Below, in pieces: positions 1 through 9,234 of a stretch of DNA of 64,000 bases. Both the position numbers and the translations under genes were made by a program. This DNA comes from Legionella_C dresdenensis (GTDB taxonomy: Bacteria > Pseudomonadota > Gammaproteobacteria > Legionellales > Legionellaceae): positions 38,047-102,046 of the forward strand of contig NZ_JBHSAB010000006.1 in the NCBI RefSeq assembly GCF_042649825.1, in the 5' to 3' direction. The notes beneath the pieces were generated by a model. It had not been told where the DNA came from. It made no database searches and saw nothing but the letters and a program-made list of their open reading frames with translations. Numbering within the stretch: the stretch's first letter is position 1; the number at the start of each line of letters is the position of its first letter.

Positions 1-1
1 T

Positions 2-1645
2 CATGGTGATTTTGCTACTAATTTGGCGTTAATGCTGGCAAAACCATGCGCAAAACAGCCGCGCCAGATTGCTGAATTGATTACTGCTGCCTTGGAAACA
101 GACTCAGCATTGGAAAAAGTGGAAATTGCTGGCCCGGGTTTTATTAATTTCTTTATGCGCACTGATGCCCTTTCTCAAGTGATTACCACGGTCCTTAAGG
201 ATGGTGAAGCATACGGCCGCAGTAATATTGGCCATGGCCAGAAAGTCATTATCGAGTTTGTTTCTGCTAATCCAACCGGCCCGCTGCATGTAGGCCATGG
301 CCGGGGGGCCGCTTTTGGCGCGACCTTGGGTAATCTGCTTGATGCTGCCGGTTTTGCGGTAAGCCGGGAATATTATGTTAATGATGCCGGCCGGCAGATG
401 AATATTCTGGCTGCCAGCGTCTGGTTACGTTATTTGACCCTTGCCGGTGAAGAAATTGTTTTCCCTGCCAATGGTTATCGCGGCGATTATGTTAACGAAA
501 TTGCCAATCAGGTATTGCAGCAGCATGGCCGGAAATTTGTTCATCCCTGGTCTGCTGTCAGCGCGGGATTACCAGCCGATGAGCCTGAAGGCGGCGATAA
601 AGAGCTCTATATTGACGCCATAATAACCCGCGCAGGCGAATTACTAGGGCCGGATGGATTTAAATTATTTCATAAGCAGGCACTGGATTCGGTATTGGAT
701 GATATTAAAGATGATCTGGGTGAGTTTGGCGTGCATTTTGATTGCTGGTTCTCTGAGCAGTCATTATTTGACAATGGCTCCGTAGAGAAAGGAATACAGG
801 CGCTGAAAGACACTGGCCATACGTTTACGCAGGAAAATGCTTTATGGTTTAAAGCTACTGCTTTCGGCGATGAAAAAGACCGGGTTCTGATACGTGCTAA
901 CGGCCAAACTACTTATTTTGCCTCCGATGTTGCGTATCACTGGAATAAATATGATCGGGGCTTTAATCGTGTAATTGATATCTTTGGTGCGGATCATCAT
1001 GGCTATGTGACCAGAGTGAAATCCTCAGTCAGAGCTTTGGGCCATGATGACAGTGCCATTGATGTCCTGTTGGTTCAATTTGCCATATTGTACCGTGACG
1101 GCCAGCGCGTGCAGATGTCTACCCGAAGCGGTTCGTTTGTAACGCTGCGTGAACTCAGGGAAGAGGTCGGCAACGATGCTGCACGCTTCTTCTATGTGAT
1201 GCGTAAACCGGAACAACATATGGACTTTGATCTTGATTTGGCAAAGTCGCAATCAAGCGACAATCCGGTTTATTATATTCAGTATGCTCATGCCCGTATC
1301 AGCAGTGTGTTACGGCAATTAAACGAGCGCGGTTTAACCTGGGATCAGGATGCTGGCCTGGCAAATATCAATTTGCTTAACCAACCGCATGAAACTGCTT
1401 TAATTACGTTGCTCAGCCGTTATCCGGAAATTATTGCTGCGTCTGCATCGGTTTGTGAACCGCATCAGGTTGCCTATTTCTTACGGGAACTGGCTAATGG
1501 CTTACACAGCTATTACAATGCAGTGCAGCTATTATGCGAAGATATGGCATTGCGTAGCGCAAGGCTTTGTCTCTTAACCGCTGTGCGCCAGGTGTTAAGA
1601 AATGGCTTGAAATTGCTTGGCGTATCAGCCCCTGAGAGTATGTGA
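2..1645 (+). CDS. argS: arginyl-tRNA synthetase, 5' end outside window
   Basis: Class I arginyl-tRNA synthetase, which charges tRNA-Arg with arginine in the cytoplasm. The frame is open to the left edge and reads HGDFATN just before the first possible start (TTG at 23), so the true start lies upstream. The HIGH-type motif reads HVGHGRGA (around 292-315) and the KMSKS-type loop reads QMSTRSG (around 1112-1132), the usual bacterial ArgRS variant. The C-terminal anticodon-binding helices (DALR domain) run to the end, including YYIQYAHARISS. About 548 codons are visible, so only some 30-40 are missing. The stop overlaps the next gene in a TGATG arrangement, which suggests translational coupling with the SPOR protein. 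Confidence 0.97.
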   Translation, partial: HGDFATNLALMLAKPCAKQPRQIAELITAALETDSALEKVEIAGPGFINFFMRTDALSQVITTVLKDGEAYGRSNIGHGQKVIIEFVSANPTGPLHVGHGRGAAFGATLGNLLDAAGFAVSREYYVNDAGRQMNILAASVWLRYLTLAGEEIVFPANGYRGDYVNEIANQVLQQHGRKFVHPWSAVSAGLPADEPEGGDKELYIDAIITRAGELLGPDGFKLFHKQALDSVLDDIKDDLGEFGVHFDCWFSEQSLFDNGSVEKGIQALKDTGHTFTQENALWFKATAFGDEKDRVLIRANGQTTYFASDVAYHWNKYDRGFNRVIDIFGADHHGYVTRVKSSVRALGHDDSAIDVLLVQFAILYRDGQRVQMSTRSGSFVTLRELREEVGNDAARFFYVMRKPEQHMDFDLDLAKSQSSDNPVYYIQYAHARISSVLRQLNERGLTWDQDAGLANINLLNQPHETALITLLSRYPEIIAASASVCEPHQVAYFLRELANGLHSYYNAVQLLCEDMALRSARLCLLTAVRQVLRNGLKLLGVSAPESM

Positions 1646-2322
1646 TGGCAAGAGATTATGTGAGAAAAAGGCAAACACGGGAGCGCAGTAATGCGCCCAA
1701 GCAGTTTCTATTGGTAGTTGCCTCTTTTTTATGTGGTTATCTTGTTGCATCGGTTTTTGATTTTGCCAGTCTGACCTCCTGGGTTAATAAGCAGGTGCAG
1801 GAACATAGCGGCAAGCAAACACCGCAACAGCCGGTTGTTGCCAAAAAGCCTGAATTGCCCAAGCCTAAATTTGAGTTTTATACCTTGCTTGCCAAAGACA
1901 GTAAGACGCCGGTTAGCGCTTACCGCCCAGCGCCGCAAGCGCAGCACCAGGAGCCTGCAAAGGTGGTGCCGCCAAGCTCCGCAGCAGCAATCGCTCGGGC
2001 GCCCCAATCTGCCGTAGTCACAACGCAGCAGCCGCAAAAAGCAGCCGTTGCTGAAAGTAAACCTGTGCCGGTTCCAGCAGCAAAAGAATCCTATATGGTG
2101 CAAGTAGCGGCCTTTAATAAACGTCAGGATGCGGAACATCTTAAGGCATCACTGGTCATGCAGGGATTTGATGTCAGCATAGGTCAGATTAGCCAGCGTA
2201 ATACTAATTGGTTCCGGGTAGTTATCGGCCCATTCCATTCTCGTGCTGACGCTGAAAAAGCACAGATTACAGTCGCCCGCAGCGAGCGCATGAAAGGCAT
2301 GATCCGCAAAATGGATGCATAA
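1645..2322 (+). CDS. SPOR-domain membrane protein, FtsN-like
   Basis: Predicted inner-membrane protein that binds denuded septal peptidoglycan through a C-terminal SPOR domain. The short basic N-terminus (ARDYVRKRQTRER) is followed by one membrane segment (about residues 20-40, FLLVVASFLCGYLVASVF). A long Pro/Ala/Gln-rich periplasmic linker follows, then the SPOR domain at about residues 148-225 (YMVQVAAF, WFRVVIGPF, ADAEKAQ). ATG at 1645 overlaps the argS stop and is preferred over the GTG three bases upstream. The layout is that of FtsN and similar divisome proteins, but FtsN identity is not proven. Confidence 0.88.
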   Translation: MARDYVRKRQTRERSNAPKQFLLVVASFLCGYLVASVFDFASLTSWVNKQVQEHSGKQTPQQPVVAKKPELPKPKFEFYTLLAKDSKTPVSAYRPAPQAQHQEPAKVVPPSSAAAIARAPQSAVVTTQQPQKAAVAESKPVPVPAAKESYMVQVAAFNKRQDAEHLKASLVMQGFDVSIGQISQRNTNWFRVVIGPFHSRADAEKAQITVARSERMKGMIRKMDA

Positions 2323-2325
2323 CAC

Positions 2326-2350
2326 GTAGGTTGGGTCGTTTGACCCAACA
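2326..2350. repeat. palindromic interspersed repeat, GTTGGGTC type
   Basis: Arms GTTGGGTC (2330-2337) and GACCCAAC (2342-2349) flank a GTTT loop, preceded by GTAG and followed by A. It starts 3 bp after the SPOR gene stop and lies in the gap between that gene and the convergent ATPase gene. The same unit recurs at 8017, 21843 and, interrupted, at 59450. It could fold as a transcript-end hairpin but has no T-run. Confidence 0.8.
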
Positions 2351-2409
2351 TTTTCTTGCCACGTAATCAAGATTTCTCTCGCTGGCAAATTCAGTGAGAG
2401 TAAGACTGC

Positions 2410-5268
2410 CTAGATCGCCAGGTTTCCTGGCACACTCTCAACAACAGGCTGATCCCTGGTTACCCGATTCCTGCGAAACCTGCCCAGGAAGAAATCAAAA
2501 TTATGTTTAACACCTTCATCGTTAACCACAACGGGAACAGGTTTAGCTAAATCGTCCTGCTGCTGCTTAACGGGCAATAATATCTCTTGAGTTTTATTCC
2601 TGGCCAATCTGGCAGATACAAGAGAACTGGCAAGCAATATCAAAAAAGCGCCAGATAAGCCGATTGCCGATAAAGTACAAACACTACTAACCGCAGCGGC
2701 AGCGCCTGCTGTAAACGCAGCAATCGGTAAGGCCAGTCCGCCAGTTGCAATGGTAGTAACCAAAACACCGCAAATAAGCAAAACGCTTGCACCCAGCAGT
2801 AAGCCAATCGATAGATTGGAGGCCAGGAGTTTTTTCGGCCATGACGTGACTTTATCAAGGGCATTATCGATAGAAAGTTTGATCCGGTAAGAATTAAATA
2901 AAATAAACATTGTTGTCGCTAACATCACCGCCATAGGGATAAGCGGTGAAACTGCAACGCCAGCCACAGAAAAGCTTAAAATAAATGCCAGGAAAGCAAT
3001 CGTACCCCAGGTTACAATCCATTTATTCTGCATCGTATTTTGCTGAAGAGAACGATTTAATTTATTGTGCTGGAATAAATAATCCAATGAACCGTTTAAA
3101 CAGATATCTGTAAAAAAAGCCGATTTATCATTGGTGTCCATTGCGCAACTGACGCCGCCTTGTTCAGTTACCATCCGGCAGCAGGGCGCATCGTTTAAAC
3201 CATCGCCTACAAACCAGATGTTTCCTGGTTTAATTTGGGGATCGCTCATCAGCAATTTTAAAAAATCTTCTTTATTTTTTGGCGTTTGGTCGCCATGAAT
3301 ATCCTTTATGTCAAACTGTTCACCAATATGTTGGTTAAATCCTTCGGCTGATTTGGAGTTGTCGCCCGTGAGCATAATAATTTTTTTGCCTTCACGCTTT
3401 AAATTGGAGAGCGCTTCCCGGATGCCTTTCCTGACTTCATGTTTAAAATAAATCACCCCCTGATATTGTCCATCCTGGGCGACATACACGGCTGAAAAAC
3501 CCTGATTAATTTTACCCTGATCGATTTCAGGCACTATGATGTTATTATTTTTCAGATAATCAGCATTACCTATTTGAATCACTTTTTCCTGTACTATCGC
3601 AGTTAAGCCGCGATTCTCCGAATCAATCTGACCTCCTTTAACTTCATTAAAAAAGATATTGGCGCCGATATTCTCTTCATAATGTCTGGTAATTGCTTTC
3701 GCCAGTGGATGTTCTCTGCCGTAGGCTTTTTCTAATAAGTAAATTCTTTGCCAGATTGGCGAGCTAGCCGGAATATCCGATGAGTCAATCACGGAATTGC
3801 CGGTAGTTAATGTGCCTGTTTTATCAAACACAATGATTTTTATCTCAGCCGTTTGATTAGTGATAAGATTCTCATCACGCAAATGAATGCCTTTGCTGTT
3901 CCGGTGATGAAGGCTGATAAGGCCTGGCAACTGATGGGCAATGGCAATCGTGCAGGGGCAGATGGAAAACAGAATGCCGATGACATTCTGCAAGACCAGC
4001 GGCAATGTTACGATTCCAAAGGCGACTGGCGCAAGAATAGCGGTAATAATGCCGATAGCGACCAGAGCTGTATAAAGATAAACAAATTTGGGCACAGAAC
4101 CCGCTGGTGCGGTATTTTTCGCCCGGTTTGAGCGGAATAGCAGACTGTTCACAGTGCTATGGTATGGACTTTTGGTAGCATAAACAGTGACCGGCTGGCT
4201 GAGATTAATTGCGCCTGCCGGAATCGTTTGCCAGCGTTGTTTGCGCTGTTGCGGTTCTCCGGTCAGTATTGAGGCATCGATAATGGTATTGCCGTGAACC
4301 AAAATACAATCAACAGGAAAACATTCTCCCGGTTTAACCTCAATAAGCATACCTTCGCGCAATAGCTTTTTTTGTTCTTCCTGCGTTTCATTGGCGGTTA
4401 ATAATTTTGCAATCAGTTCCGAGTGATCAGTCGCTGAAGAGGCCCCAGATTGGAGAATAATTGCCATTTGCTCGGCCAGAAGCTTTGAATCTGTTTGCGA
4501 TAATTGATAGCAACGGTATTTCTCCGACATTTGTGGAAATAGCGTTTTCAATCCGTTTAATTGCATCTTTCGCGATTTTTCCATAACCATACGTTTAATT
4601 TCATCCATGCCGTTGATGCAGGTTATCAATATAATCGGCATGATAAAGTTCATAAAAACCATAGAAAAGCTACTGGCCATAGGCATGCTGATAGTGTGAT
4701 AAAGGGAATGGGCCAGCGATAAAAACCAGCCAAGGCTAATCGTACTTGTCATATTAGCCAGTTTGCCGGTGCGCAGATTTCGGAAAAAGTTAATCAGATA
4801 TTCCCGTGCTGTGAAAGCGGTAATTAAAAAAGAAACGGTAATCAGAATCACTGATAATAAAATTGACGGCGGGAATGCCAATGCCAAAATTGTGATGGCG
4901 GTCATGGCAATCAGGTTGACTGTTATATTTATCCAATTAATTTTTCCTGATTTACTCTTATGATTCTCTTCCTGAGTATCAATGACCTCAAAAATTACGT
5001 CCTGCCTAATTCTCTCGGAAAGAATAGTGTTAAAATTTTCCACAGGCGTAAAATCGTCTGTCTCGCTTTCAATAGAAATCAGCAAACGATGAATACCGAT
5101 ACCGCCTGGTTCAGCATCCATATTGAGTCTGGCATCGTCAGGCAACAGTTTTTCAGCAATGCAGGCGCTGATACACGAATCTAACAAGCTCTTGATGGTT
5201 TTGCCGCAGCTCTCAAAACACATAATACCGGAAACAGCAAAATCGTCTTGAAAAAGGATTTTTTTCAT
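2410..5268 (-). CDS. P1B-type heavy-metal-transporting ATPase (Cu-like)
   Basis: Membrane pump that moves a soft metal, probably Cu(I), using ATP. Visible motifs: N-terminal CFESC (about residues 18-22), which resembles a metal-binding CxxC site; the intramembrane CPC (near residue 437); the phosphorylation loop DKTGT (D near 482); the P1B-specific HP dipeptide in YGREHPLAKAI; TGDN; and GDGLNDAP (near 688). At 952 residues it is longer than typical CopA proteins. After the usual last helix (MLATTMFILFNSYR) there are about 130 extra residues with two more hydrophobic stretches rich in Ala/Gly and a charged tail. Metal specificity is inferred from CPC only. No metallochaperone or MerR-type copper regulator adjoins it. 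Confidence 0.9.
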   Translation of the reverse strand: MKKILFQDDFAVSGIMCFESCGKTIKSLLDSCISACIAEKLLPDDARLNMDAEPGGIGIHRLLISIESETDDFTPVENFNTILSERIRQDVIFEVIDTQEENHKSKSGKINWINITVNLIAMTAITILALAFPPSILLSVILITVSFLITAFTAREYLINFFRNLRTGKLANMTSTISLGWFLSLAHSLYHTISMPMASSFSMVFMNFIMPIILITCINGMDEIKRMVMEKSRKMQLNGLKTLFPQMSEKYRCYQLSQTDSKLLAEQMAIILQSGASSATDHSELIAKLLTANETQEEQKKLLREGMLIEVKPGECFPVDCILVHGNTIIDASILTGEPQQRKQRWQTIPAGAINLSQPVTVYATKSPYHSTVNSLLFRSNRAKNTAPAGSVPKFVYLYTALVAIGIITAILAPVAFGIVTLPLVLQNVIGILFSICPCTIAIAHQLPGLISLHHRNSKGIHLRDENLITNQTAEIKIIVFDKTGTLTTGNSVIDSSDIPASSPIWQRIYLLEKAYGREHPLAKAITRHYEENIGANIFFNEVKGGQIDSENRGLTAIVQEKVIQIGNADYLKNNNIIVPEIDQGKINQGFSAVYVAQDGQYQGVIYFKHEVRKGIREALSNLKREGKKIIMLTGDNSKSAEGFNQHIGEQFDIKDIHGDQTPKNKEDFLKLLMSDPQIKPGNIWFVGDGLNDAPCCRMVTEQGGVSCAMDTNDKSAFFTDICLNGSLDYLFQHNKLNRSLQQNTMQNKWIVTWGTIAFLAFILSFSVAGVAVSPLIPMAVMLATTMFILFNSYRIKLSIDNALDKVTSWPKKLLASNLSIGLLLGASVLLICGVLVTTIATGGLALPIAAFTAGAAAAVSSVCTLSAIGLSGAFLILLASSLVSARLARNKTQEILLPVKQQQDDLAKPVPVVVNDEGVKHNFDFFLGRFRRNRVTRDQPVVESVPGNLAI

Positions 5269-5349
5269 ACTAAATAGGGGGGATGAAAAAGCGATGGCTA
5301 ATTTTAAAGTATTCAGTATTCAATGGCTATATTTAATCCTATTTCCTTA

Positions 5350-5482
5350 CGCCCCTCCCGTATCGGGAGAGAGCCGGGGAGAGGGAAACCCTTGATTATG
5401 CGGTGCTGTACCAAATACCCCCTCTCCCGTATCGGGAGAGGGCTGGGGAGAGGGAAAACCCTTGATTATGCGGTGCTGTACC
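5350..5482. repeat. two tandem copies of a palindromic repeat, CCTCTCCC type
   Basis: Two copies of a unit of about 62 bp lie head to tail (about 5352-5412 and 5420-5482). Each has CTCCCGTATCGGGAG as an inner palindrome, then GGGGAGAGGG, then the same tail (CCCTTGATTATGCGGTGCTG). They fill the gap between the folB 3' end and the start of the ATPase gene. A related CCCTCTCCC palindrome lies at 47634. Confidence 0.8.
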
Positions 5483-5484
5483 AA

Positions 5485-5823
5485 TTAACGGGTTACTGCA
5501 ACCTGAATATTAGCTGCATTTTTAACCGAATTCGGTTTACTGACCTTCACACTAACCGTTTCGACATGGAACTCGGATTTAACCAAAGCAGCAACTCTTT
5601 CAGCAACAGTTTCAATTAATTGAAAGCTGTTACTTTCAATATAATTGGTAATACACTCACACAAACGGGCATAATCAAGTGTTTTACTTAAATCTTCTTC
5701 ACAGTTAGCGCAGTCGATCGGAATAACCAAATCAAGCAGTAATTTCTGATTGATATGCTGCTCCCATTCATAAGTACCAATGCGGGTTTCCACTGCCAAA
5801 CCAGTAATGATTAAATTATCCAT
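5485..5823 (-). CDS. folB: dihydroneopterin aldolase
   Basis: Folate-pathway enzyme that converts 7,8-dihydroneopterin to 6-hydroxymethyl-7,8-dihydropterin plus glycolaldehyde. The 112-residue length and family signatures fit FolB: N-terminal LIITGLAVETRIGTYEWEQ, central KTLDYARLCECI, LIETVAERVA and the C-terminal VSVKVSKPNSV. It is divergent from hemE with a gap of 146 bp. The 3' end runs directly into the tandem palindromic repeats. Confidence 0.93.
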   Translation of the reverse strand: MDNLIITGLAVETRIGTYEWEQHINQKLLLDLVIPIDCANCEEDLSKTLDYARLCECITNYIESNSFQLIETVAERVAALVKSEFHVETVSVKVSKPNSVKNAANIQVAVTR

Positions 5824-5969
5824 TAGTTACACCTGAAATAAAAAAATGGAGAATAACAGTTCAATTTCAATTCAGCAATTCCCGCCGTTATCCCCACTCT
5901 GTGAAATTTTAATAAAACCAATAACGGTGCTACAATGGCGCTAATTTTGTCTGTTATCCGATTTATGCT

Positions 5970-7037
5970 ATGAACGACGCCAGTCAATCCACCTTCATGC
6001 GTGCATTGCGCCGTGAACCAGTAACCAGAACGCCCATCTGGCTAATGCGTCAGGCAGGGCGATATTTACCAGAGTACCGCGAGGTAAGAAAACAGGCTGG
6101 TGATTTTCTTAGCCTATGTAAAAATACTGAACTTGCCTGCGAGGTAACTTTACAACCATTACGTCGTTACGCACTTGATGCCGCTATCCTGTTTTCCGAT
6201 ATTTTAACAATTCCGGATGCCATGGGACTGGGGCTGTACTTTGCTGAAGGCGAAGGTCCTTGCTTTCATTATCCACTCCACGATAATCGCGCTATCGAGC
6301 AACTGATTGTTCCTGATGCAGAAACTGAACTGGCGTATGTAATGGACGCCGTCAGATTAATACGCCGTGAATTGCCCGCGCAATTACCATTAATTGGATT
6401 TTCCGGAAGTCCATGGACTTTAGCATGCTATATGGTTGAAGGACGCAGCAGCCGGCAATTTAATCGAATGATGGATTTGATCACCAGGCAACCAGAAATG
6501 GCCGATTTGCTGTTGGAAAAGCTGGCACACGCTGTCAGCAATTACCTACAGGCACAAATCAAAGCGGGCGCCAACGCGCTTATGATTTTTGATACCTGGG
6601 GCGGGCTGCTAAATACGCAACAATATAACCGGTTTTCACTCGCCTATATGAATAAAATCGTTGCTGCGATCAAAGGCTTCAGTGCACAGACGCCTGTAAT
6701 TTTATTCACTAAGGGCGGCGGTGACTGGTTACAGGAAATGGCAGCGACTGGCTGTGACGGCTTAGGTATAGACTGGACTTGCAATATTGCAGAAGCGCGA
6801 AAACAGGTAGGCGATAAAGTAGCCTTGCAAGGGAATCTTGAACCCGGGATTCTGTTAACTGATCCTGATACAATTCAACAGCAGGTCAGGCAAATCTTAG
6901 CTGCTTATGGACAGGGCACAGGCCATATTTTTAATCTGGGACATGGCATTACACCGGATGTGCCGCCAGAGCATGTTAAAGCTTTGGTTGATGCGGTTCA
7001 TGAATTCAGTCCCGCTTTTCACCAGAATACACGATGA
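5970..7037 (+). CDS. hemE: uroporphyrinogen decarboxylase
   Basis: Haem biosynthesis enzyme that decarboxylates uroporphyrinogen III to coproporphyrinogen III in the cytosol. The N-terminal signature PIWLMRQAGRYLPEYR is present. The active-site Asp lies in LFSDILTIPDAMG, and GFSGSPWTLACYMVEG and the C-terminal FNLGHGITPDVPPEHV are typical. The length, 355 residues, is normal. The start ATG has no strong ribosome-binding site. The stop overlaps the start of the downstream hydrolase by 4 bp (ATGA). Confidence 0.97.
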   Translation: MNDASQSTFMRALRREPVTRTPIWLMRQAGRYLPEYREVRKQAGDFLSLCKNTELACEVTLQPLRRYALDAAILFSDILTIPDAMGLGLYFAEGEGPCFHYPLHDNRAIEQLIVPDAETELAYVMDAVRLIRRELPAQLPLIGFSGSPWTLACYMVEGRSSRQFNRMMDLITRQPEMADLLLEKLAHAVSNYLQAQIKAGANALMIFDTWGGLLNTQQYNRFSLAYMNKIVAAIKGFSAQTPVILFTKGGGDWLQEMAATGCDGLGIDWTCNIAEARKQVGDKVALQGNLEPGILLTDPDTIQQQVRQILAAYGQGTGHIFNLGHGITPDVPPEHVKALVDAVHEFSPAFHQNTR

Positions 7038-8020
7038 TAATTAAAAGCCAGTTCAAACCCGCATGGTGGCTCCCGGGCGCCCATGCGCAGACTATTTATG
7101 CGACCGTTGCCCGCAAGATTAAAGCACCAGTTGATCAGTATGAACGTATTGAGCTGCCTGACGGCGATTTTATTGATTTGGCCTGGTCAAAAAACGGCTT
7201 ACCAGAAACTGCGCCATTAGTGATCGTGCTGCATGGTCTGGGTGGAAGCGTACAATCAAAATATGCTGCTGGTTTAATGCAACGGTTTAAGAAAGCTGGC
7301 TGGCGATCGGTTTTAATGCATTTTCGCGGTGCCAGTGCAGAACCAAATCGAATGGCCCGCGCCTATCATTCAGGCGATACGGCCGATGTAAATTATATTC
7401 TGAGTCTGCTTGCTGAACGTGAACCCAAAAGCCGCAAAGCCATTGTTGGCGTCTCATTAGGCGGTAATGTCTTGCTGAAATGGTTGGGCGAGTCTGGTAA
7501 ACAGGATCTGGTAGATACTGCGATTGCTGTGTCTGTTCCGTTTGAATTGCGTCAGGTTGCCGAGCGTATTGGCACCGGGTTTTCAAAAATTTACCAAAGT
7601 TATCTGCTGCGTAAATTACGCAGGGTATTTATGAAAAAATCGGTTATCCTCGCAGAACAAGTACCGGAAATTCTGCATTATCTCAAGACCAGTCAATGCT
7701 TTTGGACCTTCGATGATAAAGTTACCGCCCCGTTACATGGTTTTAACAGCGCGCATCAATATTATCGCCTTTGCAGCTCACGCGGCTGGCTGAAAAAAAT
7801 AGCGACCCCAACCCTGATTATTCATGCAGTTGATGACCCCTTCATGACACCGCAGGTAGTTCCAACTGAGGCCGAACTTTCGGAGCAGGTAACGCTGGAA
7901 ATTAGCAGAACCGGCGGACATGTGGGTTTCATCAGCGGCAGCATACCAGGAAAACCGGTTTACTGGTTAGAACAACGCATCGTAAGCCATCTCACGGAAA
8001 TTTTAAACAATCAAAAGTAG
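7034..8020 (+). CDS. YheT-family alpha/beta hydrolase
   Basis: Predicted cytoplasmic carboxylesterase of the YheT/EMB8 family. Motifs: N-terminal WWLPGAHAQTIYAT, the oxyanion-side VLHGLGGS, the nucleophile elbow GVSLGGNVLLKWLGE (Ser in GVSLG), LIIHAVDDPFM carrying the acid, and GGHVGF carrying the catalytic His near the end. The length of 328 residues matches the family. Translation is likely coupled to hemE by the ATGA overlap. The stop codon TAG lies inside the palindromic repeat at 8017-8041. Substrate unknown. Confidence 0.88.
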   Translation: MIIKSQFKPAWWLPGAHAQTIYATVARKIKAPVDQYERIELPDGDFIDLAWSKNGLPETAPLVIVLHGLGGSVQSKYAAGLMQRFKKAGWRSVLMHFRGASAEPNRMARAYHSGDTADVNYILSLLAEREPKSRKAIVGVSLGGNVLLKWLGESGKQDLVDTAIAVSVPFELRQVAERIGTGFSKIYQSYLLRKLRRVFMKKSVILAEQVPEILHYLKTSQCFWTFDDKVTAPLHGFNSAHQYYRLCSSRGWLKKIATPTLIIHAVDDPFMTPQVVPTEAELSEQVTLEISRTGGHVGFISGSIPGKPVYWLEQRIVSHLTEILNNQK

Positions 8021-8041
8021 GTTGGGTCGTTTGACCCAACA
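8017..8041. repeat. palindromic interspersed repeat, GTTGGGTC type
   Basis: Same 25-bp unit as at 2326, with identical stem arms and GTTT loop. Its leading GTAG supplies the TAG stop of the upstream hydrolase. Confidence 0.8.
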
Positions 8042-8113
8042 CAATCTGCCGTTTATTTTTCCCCAATTCTTAATCATAATAAGTCCTTGATTTATTAATT
8101 CAGGAACACAATT

Positions 8114-9223
8114 ATGGATGTGAAAGCTGCGGTAGCTTATGCGGCAAATCAACCGCTGAGCATTGAAACAGTCAATTTGGAAGGCCCGCGTGCAGGAGAA
8201 GTTCTCATCGAGATCAAAGCGACAGGCGTCTGTCATACTGATGCGTATACTTTATCAGGTCTTGATCCGGAAGGATTGTTCCCGGCAATTCTAGGGCATG
8301 AAGGAGCGGGTGTGGTAGTTGAAACCGGGCCTGGAGTCCATTCGGTGAAGCCTGGCGATCATGTTATTCCACTTTATACGCCTGAATGCCGGCAATGTGA
8401 ATATTGCTTGTCGCAAAAAACCAATTTATGTCAGGCGATCCGTGCCACCCAAGGGCAAGGCTTAATGCCGGATGGCAGTTCGCGCTTCAGTTTGCATGGC
8501 AAACCGCTGCTGCATTTTATGGGTACCTCCACCTTCGCCAATTACACCGTATTGCCGGAAATTGCTGTCGCTAAAATTCGGGAAGACGCGCCTTTTGAGA
8601 AAGTCTGCTACATTGGTTGTGGTGTAACAACCGGTATCGGGGCCGTAATTTATACAGCGAAAGTCCAGCCCGGCGCACGTGTTGTGGTATTTGGTCTGGG
8701 TGGCATCGGATTAAACGTTATCCAGGCCGCAAAAATGGTTGGCGCTTCGCAAATCGTAGGCGTTGATATTAATCCGGCGCGACGCCAGCTGGCAGAAAAA
8801 CTGGGTATGACTGATTTTGTTAATCCTGTTGAAGTCGAGGAAGAATTGGTTCCTTACCTTGTTTCATTGACCAAAGGCGGAGCAGATTACAGTTTTGAAT
8901 GTGTCGGCAACACCCAATTGATGCGTCAGGCTTTAGAGTGCTGCCATAAAGGTTGGGGGGTGTGCACCATTATCGGCGTTGCCGCCGCGGGGCAGGAAAT
9001 TTCAACCAGACCTTTTCAATTAGTCACCGGCAGAGTCTGGCAAGGTTCTGCATTTGGCGGCGCACGCGGTCGTACTGACGTACCGAAAATTGTTGACTGG
9101 TATATGGATGGTAAAATTGTTATCGATGATTTAATTACCCATGTGATGCCGGTTGAAAAAATTAATGACGCGTTTGCCCTGATGCACAGCGGCGAGTCTA
9201 TCCGCAGTGTTCTAACTTTTTGA
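8114..9223 (+). CDS. frmA: S-(hydroxymethyl)glutathione dehydrogenase, class III alcohol dehydrogenase
   Basis: Zinc- and NAD-dependent enzyme that oxidises S-hydroxymethylglutathione, the first step of glutathione-dependent formaldehyde detoxification. The catalytic zinc site reads GVCHTDAYTLSG and GHEGAGVV. The structural zinc lobe is ECRQCEYCLSQKTNLC, and the class III stretch GCGVTTGIGAV is present. The NAD fold is GLGGIGLNVIQ. The length, 369 residues, is standard. It is followed directly by the pathway partner S-formylglutathione hydrolase, so the two form an operon. Confidence 0.97.
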   Translation: MDVKAAVAYAANQPLSIETVNLEGPRAGEVLIEIKATGVCHTDAYTLSGLDPEGLFPAILGHEGAGVVVETGPGVHSVKPGDHVIPLYTPECRQCEYCLSQKTNLCQAIRATQGQGLMPDGSSRFSLHGKPLLHFMGTSTFANYTVLPEIAVAKIREDAPFEKVCYIGCGVTTGIGAVIYTAKVQPGARVVVFGLGGIGLNVIQAAKMVGASQIVGVDINPARRQLAEKLGMTDFVNPVEVEEELVPYLVSLTKGGADYSFECVGNTQLMRQALECCHKGWGVCTIIGVAAAGQEISTRPFQLVTGRVWQGSAFGGARGRTDVPKIVDWYMDGKIVIDDLITHVMPVEKINDAFALMHSGESIRSVLTF

Positions 9224-9234
9224 GAGGGGGCAGG

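Noticed and set aside
1729..2139. 136-codon minus-strand frame inside the SPOR gene
   Set aside because: Antisense of the Pro/Gln/Ala-rich linker; Cys/Arg/Leu-rich composition unlike a real protein.
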